Origin: Lysinibacillus timonensis | GTDB taxonomy: Bacteria > Bacillota > Bacilli > Bacillales_A > Planococcaceae | Assembly: GCF_900291985.1 (NCBI RefSeq) | Contig: NZ_LT985980.1 | Span: 4,114,001 to 4,178,000, forward strand | Direction: 5' to 3' | Length of the DNA: 64,000 nt | Shown: positions 55,261 to 64,000 of the stretch, piece after piece | Numbering within the stretch: position 1 is the stretch's first letter | Layout: every line of letters begins with the position of its first letter | Notes under the pieces: generated by a model | Told to the model about the DNA's origin: nothing | The model's database searches: none | The model's input: only the letters and a program-made list of their open reading frames with translations | Translations under genes and position numbers: made by a program

Positions 55261-56232
55261 TTAATTAAAAAATTCCTTTAAATCTACTGTGTTGTTTTCT
55301 GAATTTAGTCCAATAAGTAATTTTAGACGAGCTTTTTGTCCGCTAATCCCTGTTGCGAAAATAACCCCTAGATCTTCTAAGCTTTTTCCGCCACCTTTAT
55401 ATCCGTAGACAGGTTCTGCTATTCCATTAAAGCAACGAGATACGAGAATTACTGGGATGTTTGCATCAATTAATTTTTTGATGCCCTTTGCAACTTCTGG
55501 TGGTACATTTCCTTGTCCTAATCCTTCTAGTACGATGCCATCATATTTCAATTGTAATATGGATTCTAATATATCTCGGTCCATTCCAGCATATACTTTC
55601 AACATTGCGACTCTTTTTTTAATATCCGTTACCTCTACATATCTTCTTTTTATAGGTGCCTGATGAATATGAACCGTTTTCTTTGTAATTAAACCAATGG
55701 GACCGTATTGTGGACTTTGAAACGTATTTACGGATGAAGTAGATGTTTTTGTTACATTGAAAGCTTGATGAACTTCATCGTTCATAACTACTAATACTCC
55801 TTTATTGCGTGCTTGTTCATCACTCGCAACTCGAATTGCAGACACTAAATTATATATACCGTCTGCACCTAGCTCATTGGAAGAACGCATTGCACCTGTT
55901 AATACAATTGGGAAATCATAATCTGTCGTTAGGTCTAGAAAATAAGCAGTTTCTTCCAATGTATCTGTTCCATGAGTAATTACAACCCCATCGATAACGT
56001 TGTTTTGTGCAGTTTCTACAATAATATTTCTTAGCAGAAGCATTTCCTTGGTTGTAATGTGAGGAGAGGGTAAATGGAATGCCTCTTTTTCCATAATATT
56101 TGCGTATTGTTTTAATTTTTCACTTAATCCAATCAAAGGATTAGAAGAAGTAGGTTGGACTGAACCGGTTTCATTATTTATTTGCATCGAGATAGTTCCA
56201 CCTGTATGTAAAAGTAAAATATTTTTTTTCAT
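55261..56232 (-). CDS. ansA: L-asparaginase, type I-like
   Basis: A 323-residue enzyme hydrolysing asparagine to aspartate and ammonia. The first threonine motif is LLHTGGTISM near the N terminus, and the second is ITHGTDTLEETAYFL. The conserved LTGAMRSSNELGADG follows. No signal peptide is seen with the start at 56232, which follows AAAGGAGAA. The longer upstream frame is not supported. It is transcribed alone, convergent with ypdA and divergent from prsW. Confidence 0.9.
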   Translation of the reverse strand: MKKNILLLHTGGTISMQINNETGSVQPTSSNPLIGLSEKLKQYANIMEKEAFHLPSPHITTKEMLLLRNIIVETAQNNVIDGVVITHGTDTLEETAYFLDLTTDYDFPIVLTGAMRSSNELGADGIYNLVSAIRVASDEQARNKGVLVVMNDEVHQAFNVTKTSTSSVNTFQSPQYGPIGLITKKTVHIHQAPIKRRYVEVTDIKKRVAMLKVYAGMDRDILESILQLKYDGIVLEGLGQGNVPPEVAKGIKKLIDANIPVILVSRCFNGIAEPVYGYKGGGKSLEDLGVIFATGISGQKARLKLLIGLNSENNTVDLKEFFN

Positions 56233-56315
56233 TGTAAATTCTCCTTTAAACAAGCTGATTTTCATTGTATTAATGTTATAATATTGTCAATTCGTATAGT
56301 AAGGAGCAAATCGAC

Positions 56316-56993
56316 ATGTTTCTATTGTTATCTTCTGCGATAGCTCCAGGGTTAGCGCTTTTTAGTTATTTTTATTTACGTAACCAAATGGCAACAGAAC
56401 CGCGCAAAACACTGCTACAATCATTCATATATGGCGCCCTTATTACATTTCCAATTATGTTTATACAATATGTTCTAAAAGAAGAGGGTGTTTTTACTCA
56501 GGCGTTTTTCGCGAACGTTGTATTCTCTAGTACGATTGAAGAGTTCTTCAAATGGCTAATTATATTTACTATCATATATGGACATATCGAATTTGACGAC
56601 CCGTATGATGGAATTCTTTATGGGGCTAGTGTTTCATTAGGATTTGCAACAGTTGAAAATGTTCTCTACTTATTAACTTTCGGAATTGATACAGCATTTA
56701 TTAGAGCGATTTTACCAGTAACCAGTCATGCCCTTTATGGTGTTGTGATGGGCTATTATTTTGGAAAGAGTAAATTTGCAAAAAACGACAAAGCAACAGA
56801 ATATCTAATTTTAGCCTTTATTACCCCATTAATACTACATTTTATCTACAATTCAATTCTATCATTTGAAGGATTTTGGGTATACTTAGTTGCACCATTT
56901 ATGTTCTATTTATGGTGGTTAGCTCTAAGGAAAGTAAAATTAGCTCATCAGCATTTGGTTGAACATTTAATAGAACAAAATAAAATGAACTAA
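56316..56993 (+). CDS. prsW: Intramembrane glutamic protease PrsW
   Basis: A 225-residue polytopic protease that in B. subtilis makes the first cut in the anti-sigma factor RsiW. It shows the EExxxK motif E75-E76-K79 (IEEFFKW), FATVEN with E114-N115, and the metal-like H138 (SHALYGVVMG). Several hydrophobic segments surround these. The ATG follows AAGGAG. No sigW-rsiW pair lies in the window. It sits just before sleB as in B. subtilis. Confidence 0.92.
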   Translation: MFLLLSSAIAPGLALFSYFYLRNQMATEPRKTLLQSFIYGALITFPIMFIQYVLKEEGVFTQAFFANVVFSSTIEEFFKWLIIFTIIYGHIEFDDPYDGILYGASVSLGFATVENVLYLLTFGIDTAFIRAILPVTSHALYGVVMGYYFGKSKFAKNDKATEYLILAFITPLILHFIYNSILSFEGFWVYLVAPFMFYLWWLALRKVKLAHQHLVEHLIEQNKMN

Positions 56994-57034
56994 CGGCATT
57001 TATTTTCTAATTAATGAAAATATATGCCGTTTTT
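56992..57034 (+). terminator. Terminator after prsW
   Basis: AACGGCATTTATTTTC pairs with GAAAATATATGCCGTT (one mismatch) and is followed by TTT. Confidence 0.8.
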
Positions 57035-57046
57035 CTATGGAAAAAC

Positions 57047-57075
57047 GTATAAAAACGACACTTTTTTACATGCTA
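57047..57075 (+). promoter_or_regulatory. Sigma-G-like promoter of sleB
   Basis: GTATA (-35, fits gHATR) and CATGCTA (-10, fits CATnHTA) are 17 bases apart, about 20 bases before sleB. B. subtilis sleB is a forespore sigma-G gene. Confidence 0.72.
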
Positions 57076-57094
57076 TGAAAAAGGAGTGAAATGG

Positions 57095-57913
57095 ATGGTA
57101 AGAACGGTAAGAAGCATATTCATCACTGTCATTTTAGTACTTGGTATTGCTTCGTCAATTGATCAATCAAATACGGCTAATGCATTCTCGGACAGATTAT
57201 TGCAACGTGGTTCGTCTGGAGATGATGTCATTGAACTACAAGCCCGACTACAGTGGTTAGGCTTTTATAATGGAAAAATTGATGGTATTTTCGGTTACAG
57301 CACTTACTGGGCTTTACGAAATTTCCAAGATCAGTGGGGATTAGATATTGACGGAGTATTAGGTCCAAATACAAGAAGTGTTCTTGTTAGAACAAGTGAA
57401 TACCACCGCGATTGGGTACATCAACAAATTGCACAAGGTAATAAATTTACTCATTATGGTGGAACTCCACTTGCTCAACAAACGAGAAGAAGTGCTGGAG
57501 GTACTGATGGAGGTACAGGTCAAAATAATTCAGCAACAGTCCAATTACCAACTAAATATTCCGAACGAGACTTACAATTAATGGCTAACGCGGTATATGG
57601 AGAAGCACGAGGTGAGCCATATGAAGGACAAGTTGCAGTAGCAGCTGTTATATTAAATCGTCTGGAATCACCCGATTTTCCAAATACGATTTCAGGGATC
57701 ATTTTCCAACCGGGTGCATTTACTGCTGTAGCTGACGGACAAATTTGGTTAACACCGAATGAACGAGCAAAACAAGCTGTCCTTGATGCTATGAATGGAT
57801 GGGACCCTACTGAAAACGCATTATATTATTTCAATCCAAATACTGCTACTAGTAAATGGATTTGGTCAAGACCTCAAATTAAACAAATAGGTGAACATAT
57901 ATTCTGCTACTAA
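57095..57913 (+). CDS. sleB: Spore cortex-lytic enzyme SleB
   Basis: A 272-residue lytic transglycosylase that breaks cortex muramic-lactam peptidoglycan during germination. It has a signal peptide (about residues 1-30) and a peptidoglycan-binding type 1 domain about 34-95 (RGSSGDDVIELQARLQWLGF). A Gly/Ser/Thr linker follows, then the SleB/CwlJ hydrolase_2 domain about 150-272 with the catalytic region NAVYGEARGEPYEGQVAVAA. The ATG at 57095 is 6 bases after AAAGGAGTG. It is followed 13 bases later by ypeB, which it needs for stability. Confidence 0.94.
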   Translation: MVRTVRSIFITVILVLGIASSIDQSNTANAFSDRLLQRGSSGDDVIELQARLQWLGFYNGKIDGIFGYSTYWALRNFQDQWGLDIDGVLGPNTRSVLVRTSEYHRDWVHQQIAQGNKFTHYGGTPLAQQTRRSAGGTDGGTGQNNSATVQLPTKYSERDLQLMANAVYGEARGEPYEGQVAVAAVILNRLESPDFPNTISGIIFQPGAFTAVADGQIWLTPNERAKQAVLDAMNGWDPTENALYYFNPNTATSKWIWSRPQIKQIGEHIFCY

Positions 57914-57926
57914 AGGAGGGGACACC

Positions 57927-59213
57927 ATGAAAAACGCTGTCTATTTGTTGGCGATAGCTGTACTTGCACTTGGATTATATTCTTATGAAGTTCGAAATGA
58001 AAATGAACAATTACAAAGAACAGTACATGCACAATTTACGAATGCGTTAACCAATGCATCAGAAACATTAACTACCTTACAAACATCTGTGAATCAGTCA
58101 CTACTATTTCAAGATGAAAATGCGCTAAACAAAGAATTAGATAACATTTGGCGATTAAGTGATCAATTACGCGGATCGATTAGTGGCTTGCCTTTAAGTC
58201 CAGAAATGGCTAACAACTGGATGAGATATGTTGGAAATATTGGAGAAGAAGCTAGATTAGCAGCTGAAAATGGAAATTATAAAGCTTGGCATGAAAAAAT
58301 GGAAGTCGTCAATTCAAACTTAAGAGCTTTGTCTGACGAGTGGTCAGTTGCTACAGCAAGTTATTTTGAAAACGATGGTGATTTTTCAAAATGGCAACGA
58401 GTAATGAATAATGAAACAGAACAAGAGCATTTTAAAAACCTTGCTTCAAATTTAAAATCATATTCTGAAACAGACTTTCCACTTACAGCGAGTGAATCTG
58501 ATTGGTTAAAGAAAAGAGATTTACAACTGTTAGAAGGTAAAGAAATTACGAAAGAGGAAGCAATTGCTGTCTTGGAAATCATCGTACCAGATATAAAAGA
58601 CGCAGCATACACCGTAACGAAAAGTAAGGAAGACGCACCATATCCGTTTTACCACGTACAATTTGTTAAGGGTAGTCGTGTAGGCTATGCAGATATTACT
58701 ATTAAGGGAGGACACATTATATCCTTCTTAGCAGACCGACCAGTACAAGAAGATCGCGATGTTACTCAGCAAGATATCCAGGATATAGCAAAACAATACA
58801 TGGATCGTGCAGCCTTTGATGATACCGAGATGGTTGAATTCCGTGAAAACCATGAAGTGTATCATATTGTTTTTGCTCGTGTGTACGGAGACGAAAAAGC
58901 ATTCGTCTATCCTGATGCTATTCAATTGAAAATTGCAAAGGATAGTGGTGAATTATTGGGTCTAAATGCAATGGAATATGTGCAAAAAGAAAATATTAAA
59001 GATCAAAAAGTAAATCCAATTGATTGGGAAACATTCTTCCGTCCTGGTACAGTTGTTGAAGAAGAACGTATGATTTACACAGAAAATGAATTATATGAAC
59101 TTCGTTTAAGTTATGAAGTAATCGCTCGTTTCGACAATAAATATAACGATACATTTAGAGTAGTAGTCGATGCAGAAAATCATGAAGTGCTAAAAGTCGA
59201 GAATATGCAGTAA
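57927..59213 (+). CDS. ypeB: Germination protein YpeB
   Basis: A 428-residue membrane-anchored partner of SleB in the dormant spore. An N-terminal membrane helix (about residues 2-20) is followed by a helical region. The C-terminal half holds repeated PepSY-like modules (for example KEEAIAVLEIIVPDIKDAAY and TQQDIQDIAKQYMDRAAF). The ATG at 57927 follows AAAGGAGGGG; the frame that starts earlier overlaps sleB without support. Expression should be with sleB from the sigma-G-like promoter. Confidence 0.93.
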   Translation: MKNAVYLLAIAVLALGLYSYEVRNENEQLQRTVHAQFTNALTNASETLTTLQTSVNQSLLFQDENALNKELDNIWRLSDQLRGSISGLPLSPEMANNWMRYVGNIGEEARLAAENGNYKAWHEKMEVVNSNLRALSDEWSVATASYFENDGDFSKWQRVMNNETEQEHFKNLASNLKSYSETDFPLTASESDWLKKRDLQLLEGKEITKEEAIAVLEIIVPDIKDAAYTVTKSKEDAPYPFYHVQFVKGSRVGYADITIKGGHIISFLADRPVQEDRDVTQQDIQDIAKQYMDRAAFDDTEMVEFRENHEVYHIVFARVYGDEKAFVYPDAIQLKIAKDSGELLGLNAMEYVQKENIKDQKVNPIDWETFFRPGTVVEEERMIYTENELYELRLSYEVIARFDNKYNDTFRVVVDAENHEVLKVENMQ

Positions 59214-59284
59214 TGAAAACTATAGAAATATAAATCAATCCGTGCAATAATATTTGTAAGATATTGTACGAGGTGGCGTTTATA

Positions 59285-59941
59285 TTGGAACTAAAGATTG
59301 GTACAGCATTGACACTAGAACCTATACCAGCTGCAGATAGATTTGAAAAATTTCATTGTAAGGTAGTAGAATACAATGAACGATTGGTATTTATCGATTA
59401 TCCAATCAACACGTTAACAAAAAAGACGGCTTTTTTAACAGACGGATCACAATTTCGTGCTTCATTTACAGCAGATGACAATAACAGTTATGCATTTAAC
59501 ACTGAAGTTGTTGGTCGTAAAGTGGCAAATATACCAATGATTGTGTTATCACTTCCTCCGAATGAGGAGATTCTTAAAATCCAACGACGTGAATTCGTAC
59601 GAGTAAATACTTCAGTTGACGTTGCTGTTGAATATGATCATCAATTTTATCAATTTACAACAGAGGATATTAGTGCAGGTGGCTTGGCGTTAATTTTACC
59701 AACACCAGCTCAATTCCAAGAAAAGGATCATATTAATCTAACGATTGTATTGCCATTTACGGATGGTGAAATACGGTACGTCAAAACGGAAGCTTTAGTA
59801 GTAAGAGTTTTCGAACGTCAAAAAATATGGTTAGCTTCTATTCAATTTATAGAAATGGGCGATTTAGAAAAGCAGTTAATTGTACGCTATTGTTTCGAAC
59901 AACAATTGCTACTTCGAAGAAAAGAATTTAATAAAATATAA
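59285..59941 (+). CDS. motI: c-di-GMP receptor MotI (YpfA, PilZ domain)
   Basis: A 218-residue protein with an N-terminal YcgR-like domain (about residues 5-95) and a C-terminal PilZ domain. The c-di-GMP motifs are intact: RREFVR (R102 and R106) and DISAGG (128-133). In B. subtilis it binds the flagellar stator and stops motility when c-di-GMP is high. The start is uncertain: TTG at 59285 is 8 bases after ACGAGGTGG, while GTG 59273 and TTG 59264 are in frame upstream. It lies before cmk, as in B. subtilis. Confidence 0.88.
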   Translation: MELKIGTALTLEPIPAADRFEKFHCKVVEYNERLVFIDYPINTLTKKTAFLTDGSQFRASFTADDNNSYAFNTEVVGRKVANIPMIVLSLPPNEEILKIQRREFVRVNTSVDVAVEYDHQFYQFTTEDISAGGLALILPTPAQFQEKDHINLTIVLPFTDGEIRYVKTEALVVRVFERQKIWLASIQFIEMGDLEKQLIVRYCFEQQLLLRRKEFNKI

Positions 59942-59947
59942 AGTGAA

Positions 59948-59977
59948 AAAGTCGCTATGCTAAATAGTGGCTTTTTT
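59948..59977 (+). terminator. Terminator after motI
   Basis: AAAGTCGCTAT pairs with ATAGTGGCTTT (two G-U pairs) around a 5-base loop and is followed by T residues. Confidence 0.8.
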
Positions 59978-60162
59978 CATTCATGTGTATGTTCTTAGAA
60001 GGCGCTGTAAACATGAACTATTGTAAATACAGTTCGAATTATTGACCTATAGGAATAAGAGCAATAAATATAAGGTTAGACTAAAAATGATGATGAACGA
60101 GTGTTTTACAAAAGGAATAATTAGATTTCTATGGTAAAATGTTGGTGGAAAGTAGGGATTCT

Positions 60163-60837
60163 ATGTCAAAACAAATTCAAATTGCAATCGATGGCCCAGC
60201 AGGAGCGGGTAAGAGTACAATCGCAAAAATTGTAGCTGAACACTTAGGCTTTACATATATCGACACAGGCGCTATGTACAGAGCCGTCACGTATAAAGCA
60301 TTACAAGAAAACATAAAATTAGATGATGATCAAAGTTTAGAAGAAATGTTACGAAATACTTCTATTGAGTTGAAACCTTCTGAAGTTGGACAACTTGTAT
60401 TTGTGGACGGGGATGACGTAACCCTCGCTATTCGTTCGAATGAAGTAACTGCGAATGTTTCACAAGTTTCAGCTCACCCAAATATTCGGGAAATACTAGT
60501 AGGGAAGCAACAAGAACTAGCTTCTAATGGTGGCATTGTCATGGATGGACGAGATATTGGGACTCACGTTCTTCAGGATGCCGAACTAAAAATCTTTATG
60601 TCAGCTACGGTTGAGGAACGTGCAAAAAGACGTTTTATCGACAATGAAAAACGTGGCATTCCTTCTGATATTGAAACATTACAACATGAAATTATGTTAA
60701 GAGATAAATTAGATAGTGAAAGGGAAGCCTCACCTTTAATTCAAGCGGATGATGCAATCTATCTTGACACAACTCACCTATCTATAGCCGAAGCTGCGAA
60801 TGAAATTTTAAAATTAGCAAAGAAAAAAATGGAATAA
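60163..60837 (+). CDS. cmk: Cytidylate kinase
   Basis: A 224-residue kinase phosphorylating CMP and dCMP. The P-loop GPAGAGKST is at residues 11-19. The NMP-binding region YIDTGAMYRAVTYKA and the conserved VMDGRDIGTHVL and LIQADDAIYLDTTHL are present. The ATG at 60163 gives the normal N terminus; the ribosome site is weak (GTAGGGAT). A possible -10 (TAAAAT) lies about 30 bases upstream. The downstream ypfD is conserved next to it. Confidence 0.94.
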   Translation: MSKQIQIAIDGPAGAGKSTIAKIVAEHLGFTYIDTGAMYRAVTYKALQENIKLDDDQSLEEMLRNTSIELKPSEVGQLVFVDGDDVTLAIRSNEVTANVSQVSAHPNIREILVGKQQELASNGGIVMDGRDIGTHVLQDAELKIFMSATVEERAKRRFIDNEKRGIPSDIETLQHEIMLRDKLDSEREASPLIQADDAIYLDTTHLSIAEAANEILKLAKKKME

Positions 60838-60960
60838 TTTATATATACTAGCGTATTTTCAATATATAGATACATTTTTTAGAAAGAAAAGGAATATTTT
60901 TTGTCTTTAGAGAGAATTTCTAATAAAATAGAAATTGGAAGATGCGAAGGAGGGTTACAT

Positions 60961-62094
60961 ATGTCTGAAGAAATGAACTTAGGCCAAGAATTTCGAGAAG
61001 GAGATATTGTGAAGGGTACTGCTGTTAAAGTGGAAGAAAAAGCAGTTACTGTTTCAATAGAAGGTGCACCGTTTGACGGTATCATTCCAATCAGTGAACT
61101 TTCTAGCTTGCATATTGAGAAAGCCTCTGATGTTGTATCAGTAGGTGATGAATTAGAATTACTCATCACGAAAGTAGAAGAAGAAAACTTTGTATTATCA
61201 AAAAGAAAAGTGGATGCAATAAAGGCTTGGGATAAGCTTGAAGCTCAATTTGCATCAGGAGAAATTTTTGAAGCAGAAGTAAAAGATGTTGTGAAAGGTG
61301 GCCTTGTTGTTGATTTAGGCGTACGTGGCTTCGTTCCTGCATCATTAGTAGAAGATCACTTTGTTGAAGATTTTGAAGATTATAAAGGAAAAACGTTAAG
61401 CTTTAAAATTACAGAACTTGATAAAGAAAAAGGTCGGTTAATCTTATCACACCGCGCTGTTGTTGAAGAGCAAAAGAATTCTAAAAAGAAGCAAGTATTA
61501 GTTGATATAAAAGAAGGCGATGTGCTAGAAGGTACAGTTCAACGTATAGCACCATTTGGAGCATTTGTTGACATTGGTGGAGTTGATGGCCTTGTTCATA
61601 TTTCGCAATTATCCCATGAACATGTTGAGGATGTAAGTACTGTTCTTACAAAAGGTCAAGCTGTTAAGGTGAAAGTATTATCGGTTGACCCTGAAAATGA
61701 AAGAATATCACTTTCTATTAAAGATACACTACCTGGACCGTGGGCAATCGTTGAAGAACGAATTTCAAAAGGCTCTGTTTTAACTGGTACAGTTAAACGT
61801 CTTGTTTCCTTTGGGGCATTTGTTGAGGTGCTACCAAATATTGAAGGGTTAGTTCATATCTCTCAAATTTCACACAAACATATTAATACACCACATGAGG
61901 TACTGAAGGAAGGGCAGGAAGTTGAAGTAAAAGTACTTGACGTCAATGTAGCTGAAAAACGCTTATCTTTAAGTGTGAAAGAACTTCAAGAAAACCCTGA
62001 TAAAGTGGAAGAATTAGATTATGAATTACCTGAAGAAAACACTGGCTTCTCATTAAGTGATGTAATTGGGGATAAATTAAAAGGTTTTAAATAA
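60961..62094 (+). CDS. ypfD: Ribosomal protein S1 homologue (YpfD)
   Basis: A 377-residue RNA-binding protein with four S1 OB-fold domains, roughly at residues 12-85, 100-170, 185-258 and 272-345. Each contains the FVDIGG- or FVEVLP-type core followed by GLVHISQ (for example IAPFGAFVDIGGVDGLVHIS). Firmicute versions have fewer S1 domains than the E. coli protein. The ATG at 60961 follows AAGGAGGG; the TTG frame start at 60901 is not supported. It is not essential in B. subtilis. Confidence 0.93.
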   Translation: MSEEMNLGQEFREGDIVKGTAVKVEEKAVTVSIEGAPFDGIIPISELSSLHIEKASDVVSVGDELELLITKVEEENFVLSKRKVDAIKAWDKLEAQFASGEIFEAEVKDVVKGGLVVDLGVRGFVPASLVEDHFVEDFEDYKGKTLSFKITELDKEKGRLILSHRAVVEEQKNSKKKQVLVDIKEGDVLEGTVQRIAPFGAFVDIGGVDGLVHISQLSHEHVEDVSTVLTKGQAVKVKVLSVDPENERISLSIKDTLPGPWAIVEERISKGSVLTGTVKRLVSFGAFVEVLPNIEGLVHISQISHKHINTPHEVLKEGQEVEVKVLDVNVAEKRLSLSVKELQENPDKVEELDYELPEENTGFSLSDVIGDKLKGFK

Positions 62095-62129
62095 AATTTC
62101 GTAGTCCAATTCATTTCAAATATATAAAA

Positions 62130-62175
62130 ACAACACGTAATGAAAACGAATCTGTTTTTCATTACGTGTTTTCTA
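62130..62175 (+). terminator. Terminator after ypfD
   Basis: AACACGTAATGAAAA pairs perfectly with TTTTCATTACGTGTT and is followed by TTCTATTTT. The rest of the 410-base gap to der shows no gene; only the der promoter below was recognised. Confidence 0.85.
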
Positions 62176-62442
62176 TTTTATATGCTACTCAAAATAGCTA
62201 TTCGAAATTTGCTTTTATTATAAAGCTTGTCGGAATCCCTTTGTTTGGTATCATTTCAGCTCCAATTATTATTAATTTACCTTTATGATTAAAAAGGTAA
62301 TAACCATATCATGATTTCTTTGAGAATGTTGTCTTGATGTAACTTTTGGTAATAAGATGCCGTACAATACGACAATACTATGTTTAAGAGTTATCGATAC
62401 ATGACAGAAAAGAGGTTTTATAGGTTGATTTTGCTAATAAAG

Positions 62443-62451
62443 TGATATAAT
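62443..62451 (+). promoter_or_regulatory. Extended -10 promoter upstream of der
   Basis: TGATATAAT is an extended -10 element about 55 bases before der. A second TATAAT lies at 62465-62470. Neither has a good -35, so which is used is uncertain. Confidence 0.45.
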
Positions 62452-62504
62452 AGTCGAATTCGTGTATAATACAAAAGATAAGAATTTGGAAGGATGAAGT
62501 ACAG

Positions 62505-63815
62505 ATGACAAAACCAGTAATCGCCATCGTAGGTCGTCCGAACGTAGGAAAATCAACAATTTTTAACCGTATTGTTGGTGAGCGTGTTTCCATTGTGGAA
62601 GATATTCCGGGTGTAACACGTGACCGTATTTATAGTTCGGCAGATTGGTTAACACATGAATTTAACATTATAGATACGGGTGGAATAGAAATTGGCGATG
62701 AGCCATTCTTGGATCAAATTCGTGCACAAGCTGAGATAGCCATTCAGGAAGCAGATGTTATTATCTTTATGACAAATGGTCGTGAAGGTGTCACACTCGC
62801 TGATGAACAGGTGGCGAAAATTTTATATAAAACGAAAAAGCCAGTCGTTCTTGCGGTTAATAAAATTGATAACCCCGATATGCGTGAAATGATATATGAT
62901 TTTTATAGTTTAGGGTTTGGAGAGCCTTTCCCAATTTCAGGTTCGCATGGGTTAGGACTTGGAGATTTATTGGACGAATGTGCGAAGCATTTTCCAAAAG
63001 AAGATGAAACACAATACGACGAGGATACTATTAAGTTTAGTTTAATTGGACGACCTAATGTCGGTAAGTCTTCGTTGGTGAATGCTTTTTTAGGTCAAGA
63101 ACGAGTGATTGTAAGTGATGTTGCAGGCACAACTCGTGATGCAATTGATACACCATACAGTTACGAAGGACAAGAGTACGTCATTATTGATACGGCTGGA
63201 ATGCGCAAACGTGGAAAAGTTTACGAATCAACTGAAAAATATTCTGTTCTTCGCGCTATGAGAGCGATTGAACGATCTGATGTTGTTTTAGTTGTTTTAA
63301 ATGCCGATGAAGGAATACAAGAACAAGATAAAAAAATCGCCGGGTATGCTCATGAAGCAGGGAAAGCGGTTATTATCGTTGTCAATAAATGGGATGCCGT
63401 TGAAAAAGATGAAAAAACGATGAATGTATTTACAACACAAATCCGAGAACATTTTTTATTTTTAGATTACGCACCAATTATCTTTGTTTCTGCAAAGACA
63501 AAACAACGAGTACACCAAATTTTAGCACTCGTGCAACGAGTTAGTGAGAATCACTCAATGCGCATTCAATCTTCCATTTTAAATGAGGTCATTGAAGATG
63601 CTGTAGCTCGTAACCCAGCTCCACGAGATAAAGGTCGCCGCTTACGTATTTACTACACTACGCAAGTAGCAGTAAAACCACCAACATTTGTTACTTTTGT
63701 AAATGACCCTGAATTAATGCATTTTTCTTATGAGCGATTTTTAGAAAATCGAATTCGTGAAACATTTGATTTTGAAGGTACACCAATTCGTTTAATAGCA
63801 CGCGCAAGAGAATAA
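62505..63815 (+). CDS. der: Ribosome-assembly GTPase Der (EngA)
   Basis: A 436-residue protein with two GTPase domains in tandem and a C-terminal KH-like domain, needed for 50S subunit maturation. First G1 is GRPNVGKST (10-18) with DTGG and NKID. Second G1 is GRPNVGKSS (from about 182) with [10 protein letters not shown] and NKWD. The KH-like part covers about 355-436. AAGGATGAAG precedes the ATG. It is followed 25 bases on by gpsA as in other Bacillales. Confidence 0.97.
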   Translation: MTKPVIAIVGRPNVGKSTIFNRIVGERVSIVEDIPGVTRDRIYSSADWLTHEFNIIDTGGIEIGDEPFLDQIRAQAEIAIQEADVIIFMTNGREGVTLADEQVAKILYKTKKPVVLAVNKIDNPDMREMIYDFYSLGFGEPFPISGSHGLGLGDLLDECAKHFPKEDETQYDEDTIKFSLIGRPNVGKSSLVNAFLGQERVIVSDVAGTTRDAIDTPYSYEGQEYVIIDTAGMRKRGKVYESTEKYSVLRAMRAIERSDVVLVVLNADEGIQEQDKKIAGYAHEAGKAVIIVVNKWDAVEKDEKTMNVFTTQIREHFLFLDYAPIIFVSAKTKQRVHQILALVQRVSENHSMRIQSSILNEVIEDAVARNPAPRDKGRRLRIYYTTQVAVKPPTFVTFVNDPELMHFSYERFLENRIRETFDFEGTPIRLIARARE

Positions 63816-63839
63816 ATGATGAACAAGGGGATTTGACAT

Positions 63840-64000
63840 ATGGAAAATATAACTGTTTTAGGAGCGGGATCTTGGGGAACCGCTCTTGCAATCGTATTAG
63901 CTGAAAATGGCCACCAAACATTGCTTTGGACTCATCGCAAAGATCAATCCGATGAAATTAATGACCATCATACGAACAAAAAATATTTGCCAGACACAAT
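63840..64000 (+). CDS. gpsA: Glycerol-3-phosphate dehydrogenase GpsA (partial)
   Basis: Only the first 53 codons are in the window. The start [20 protein letters not shown] contains the NAD(P)-binding GxGxWG motif typical of the enzyme. It makes sn-glycerol 3-phosphate from dihydroxyacetone phosphate for phospholipids. The next segment, [15 protein letters not shown], is the cofactor-selecting loop. AAGGGGAT precedes the ATG. Gene order der-gpsA is conserved. Confidence 0.93.
   Translation, partial: MENITVLGAGSWGTALAIVLAENGHQTLLWTHRKDQSDEINDHHTNKKYLPDT

Overview
The window reads as chromosomal DNA of an AT-rich, endospore-forming Gram-positive bacterium of the Bacillales. Gene order follows Bacillus subtilis over long stretches: xerD-deoB, spoIIAA-spoIIAB-sigF-spoVAF-lysA, ribT, scpA-scpB-dacB-rluB-resABCDE-sigX-rsiX, fer/ypbB-recQ-ypbE-ypbG-ypdA, and sleB-ypeB-motI-cmk-ypfD-der-gpsA. 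Surface proteins anchored by SLH domains, together with loss or relocation of several B. subtilis neighbours (spoVAA-AE, spmAB and the ribDEBAH genes are not here), suggest a Planococcaceae/Lysinibacillus-like organism. That placement is inference from gene content, not from a marker search. No tRNA, rRNA, insertion sequence, prophage or CRISPR array was seen.

Layout. 1-2.7 kb: three zinc-ribbon proteins, at least two membrane-bound, around a divergent promoter region. 2.8-6.5 kb: XerD recombinase and nucleoside catabolism (deoB, pdp). 6.8-8.6 kb: a SulP anion transporter. 9.1-12.3 kb: the spoIIA operon (forespore sigma-F and its switch proteins) plus spoVAF. 12.3-26.6 kb: lysA, ribT, condensin accessory genes, a sporulation carboxypeptidase, rluB, cytochrome c maturation with its ResDE regulators, and SigX/RsiX. 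26.7-27.3 kb: a non-coding 52-nt tandem array. 27.4-28.5 kb: an FMN riboswitch and the riboflavin transporter RibU. 28.6-33.7 kb: a tryptophan-to-anthranilate kynurenine cluster with an NSS transporter and a divergent TetR regulator. 34.0-35.8 kb: glnR-glnA. 36.0-47.7 kb: a cobalamin-riboswitch operon. 47.8-56.2 kb: fabI, ferredoxin, recQ and the yp genes, ansA. 56.3-64 kb: prsW, the spore-lysis pair sleB-ypeB, motI, cmk, ypfD, der and the start of gpsA.

The most unusual system is the B12 operon (about 36.86-47.74 kb). A sigma-A-type promoter, an adenosylcobalamin-type riboswitch and a terminator precede a 1573-residue SLH-anchored surface protein. That protein combines two DUF4430 (transcobalamin C-terminal-like) domains with an alpha/alpha toroid. 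It is followed by an SLH-anchored toroid protein, a DUF4430 lipoprotein and a complete dedicated ECF transporter (T protein, fused double ATPase, S component). Alpha/alpha toroid plus DUF4430 is the domain pairing of animal intrinsic factor and transcobalamin. I therefore infer a Gram-positive surface-to-membrane cobalamin capture relay feeding an ECF importer.

Regulatory sites readable from sequence include a sigma-H-like promoter at spoIIAA, a sigma-G-like promoter at sleB, an ECF-sigma promoter at sigX, a GlnR/TnrA box at glnR, a FapR-like box at fabI, and a perfect palindrome between the TetR gene and kynU that overlaps both -35 elements. Three different tandem-repeat families lie in intergenic DNA.
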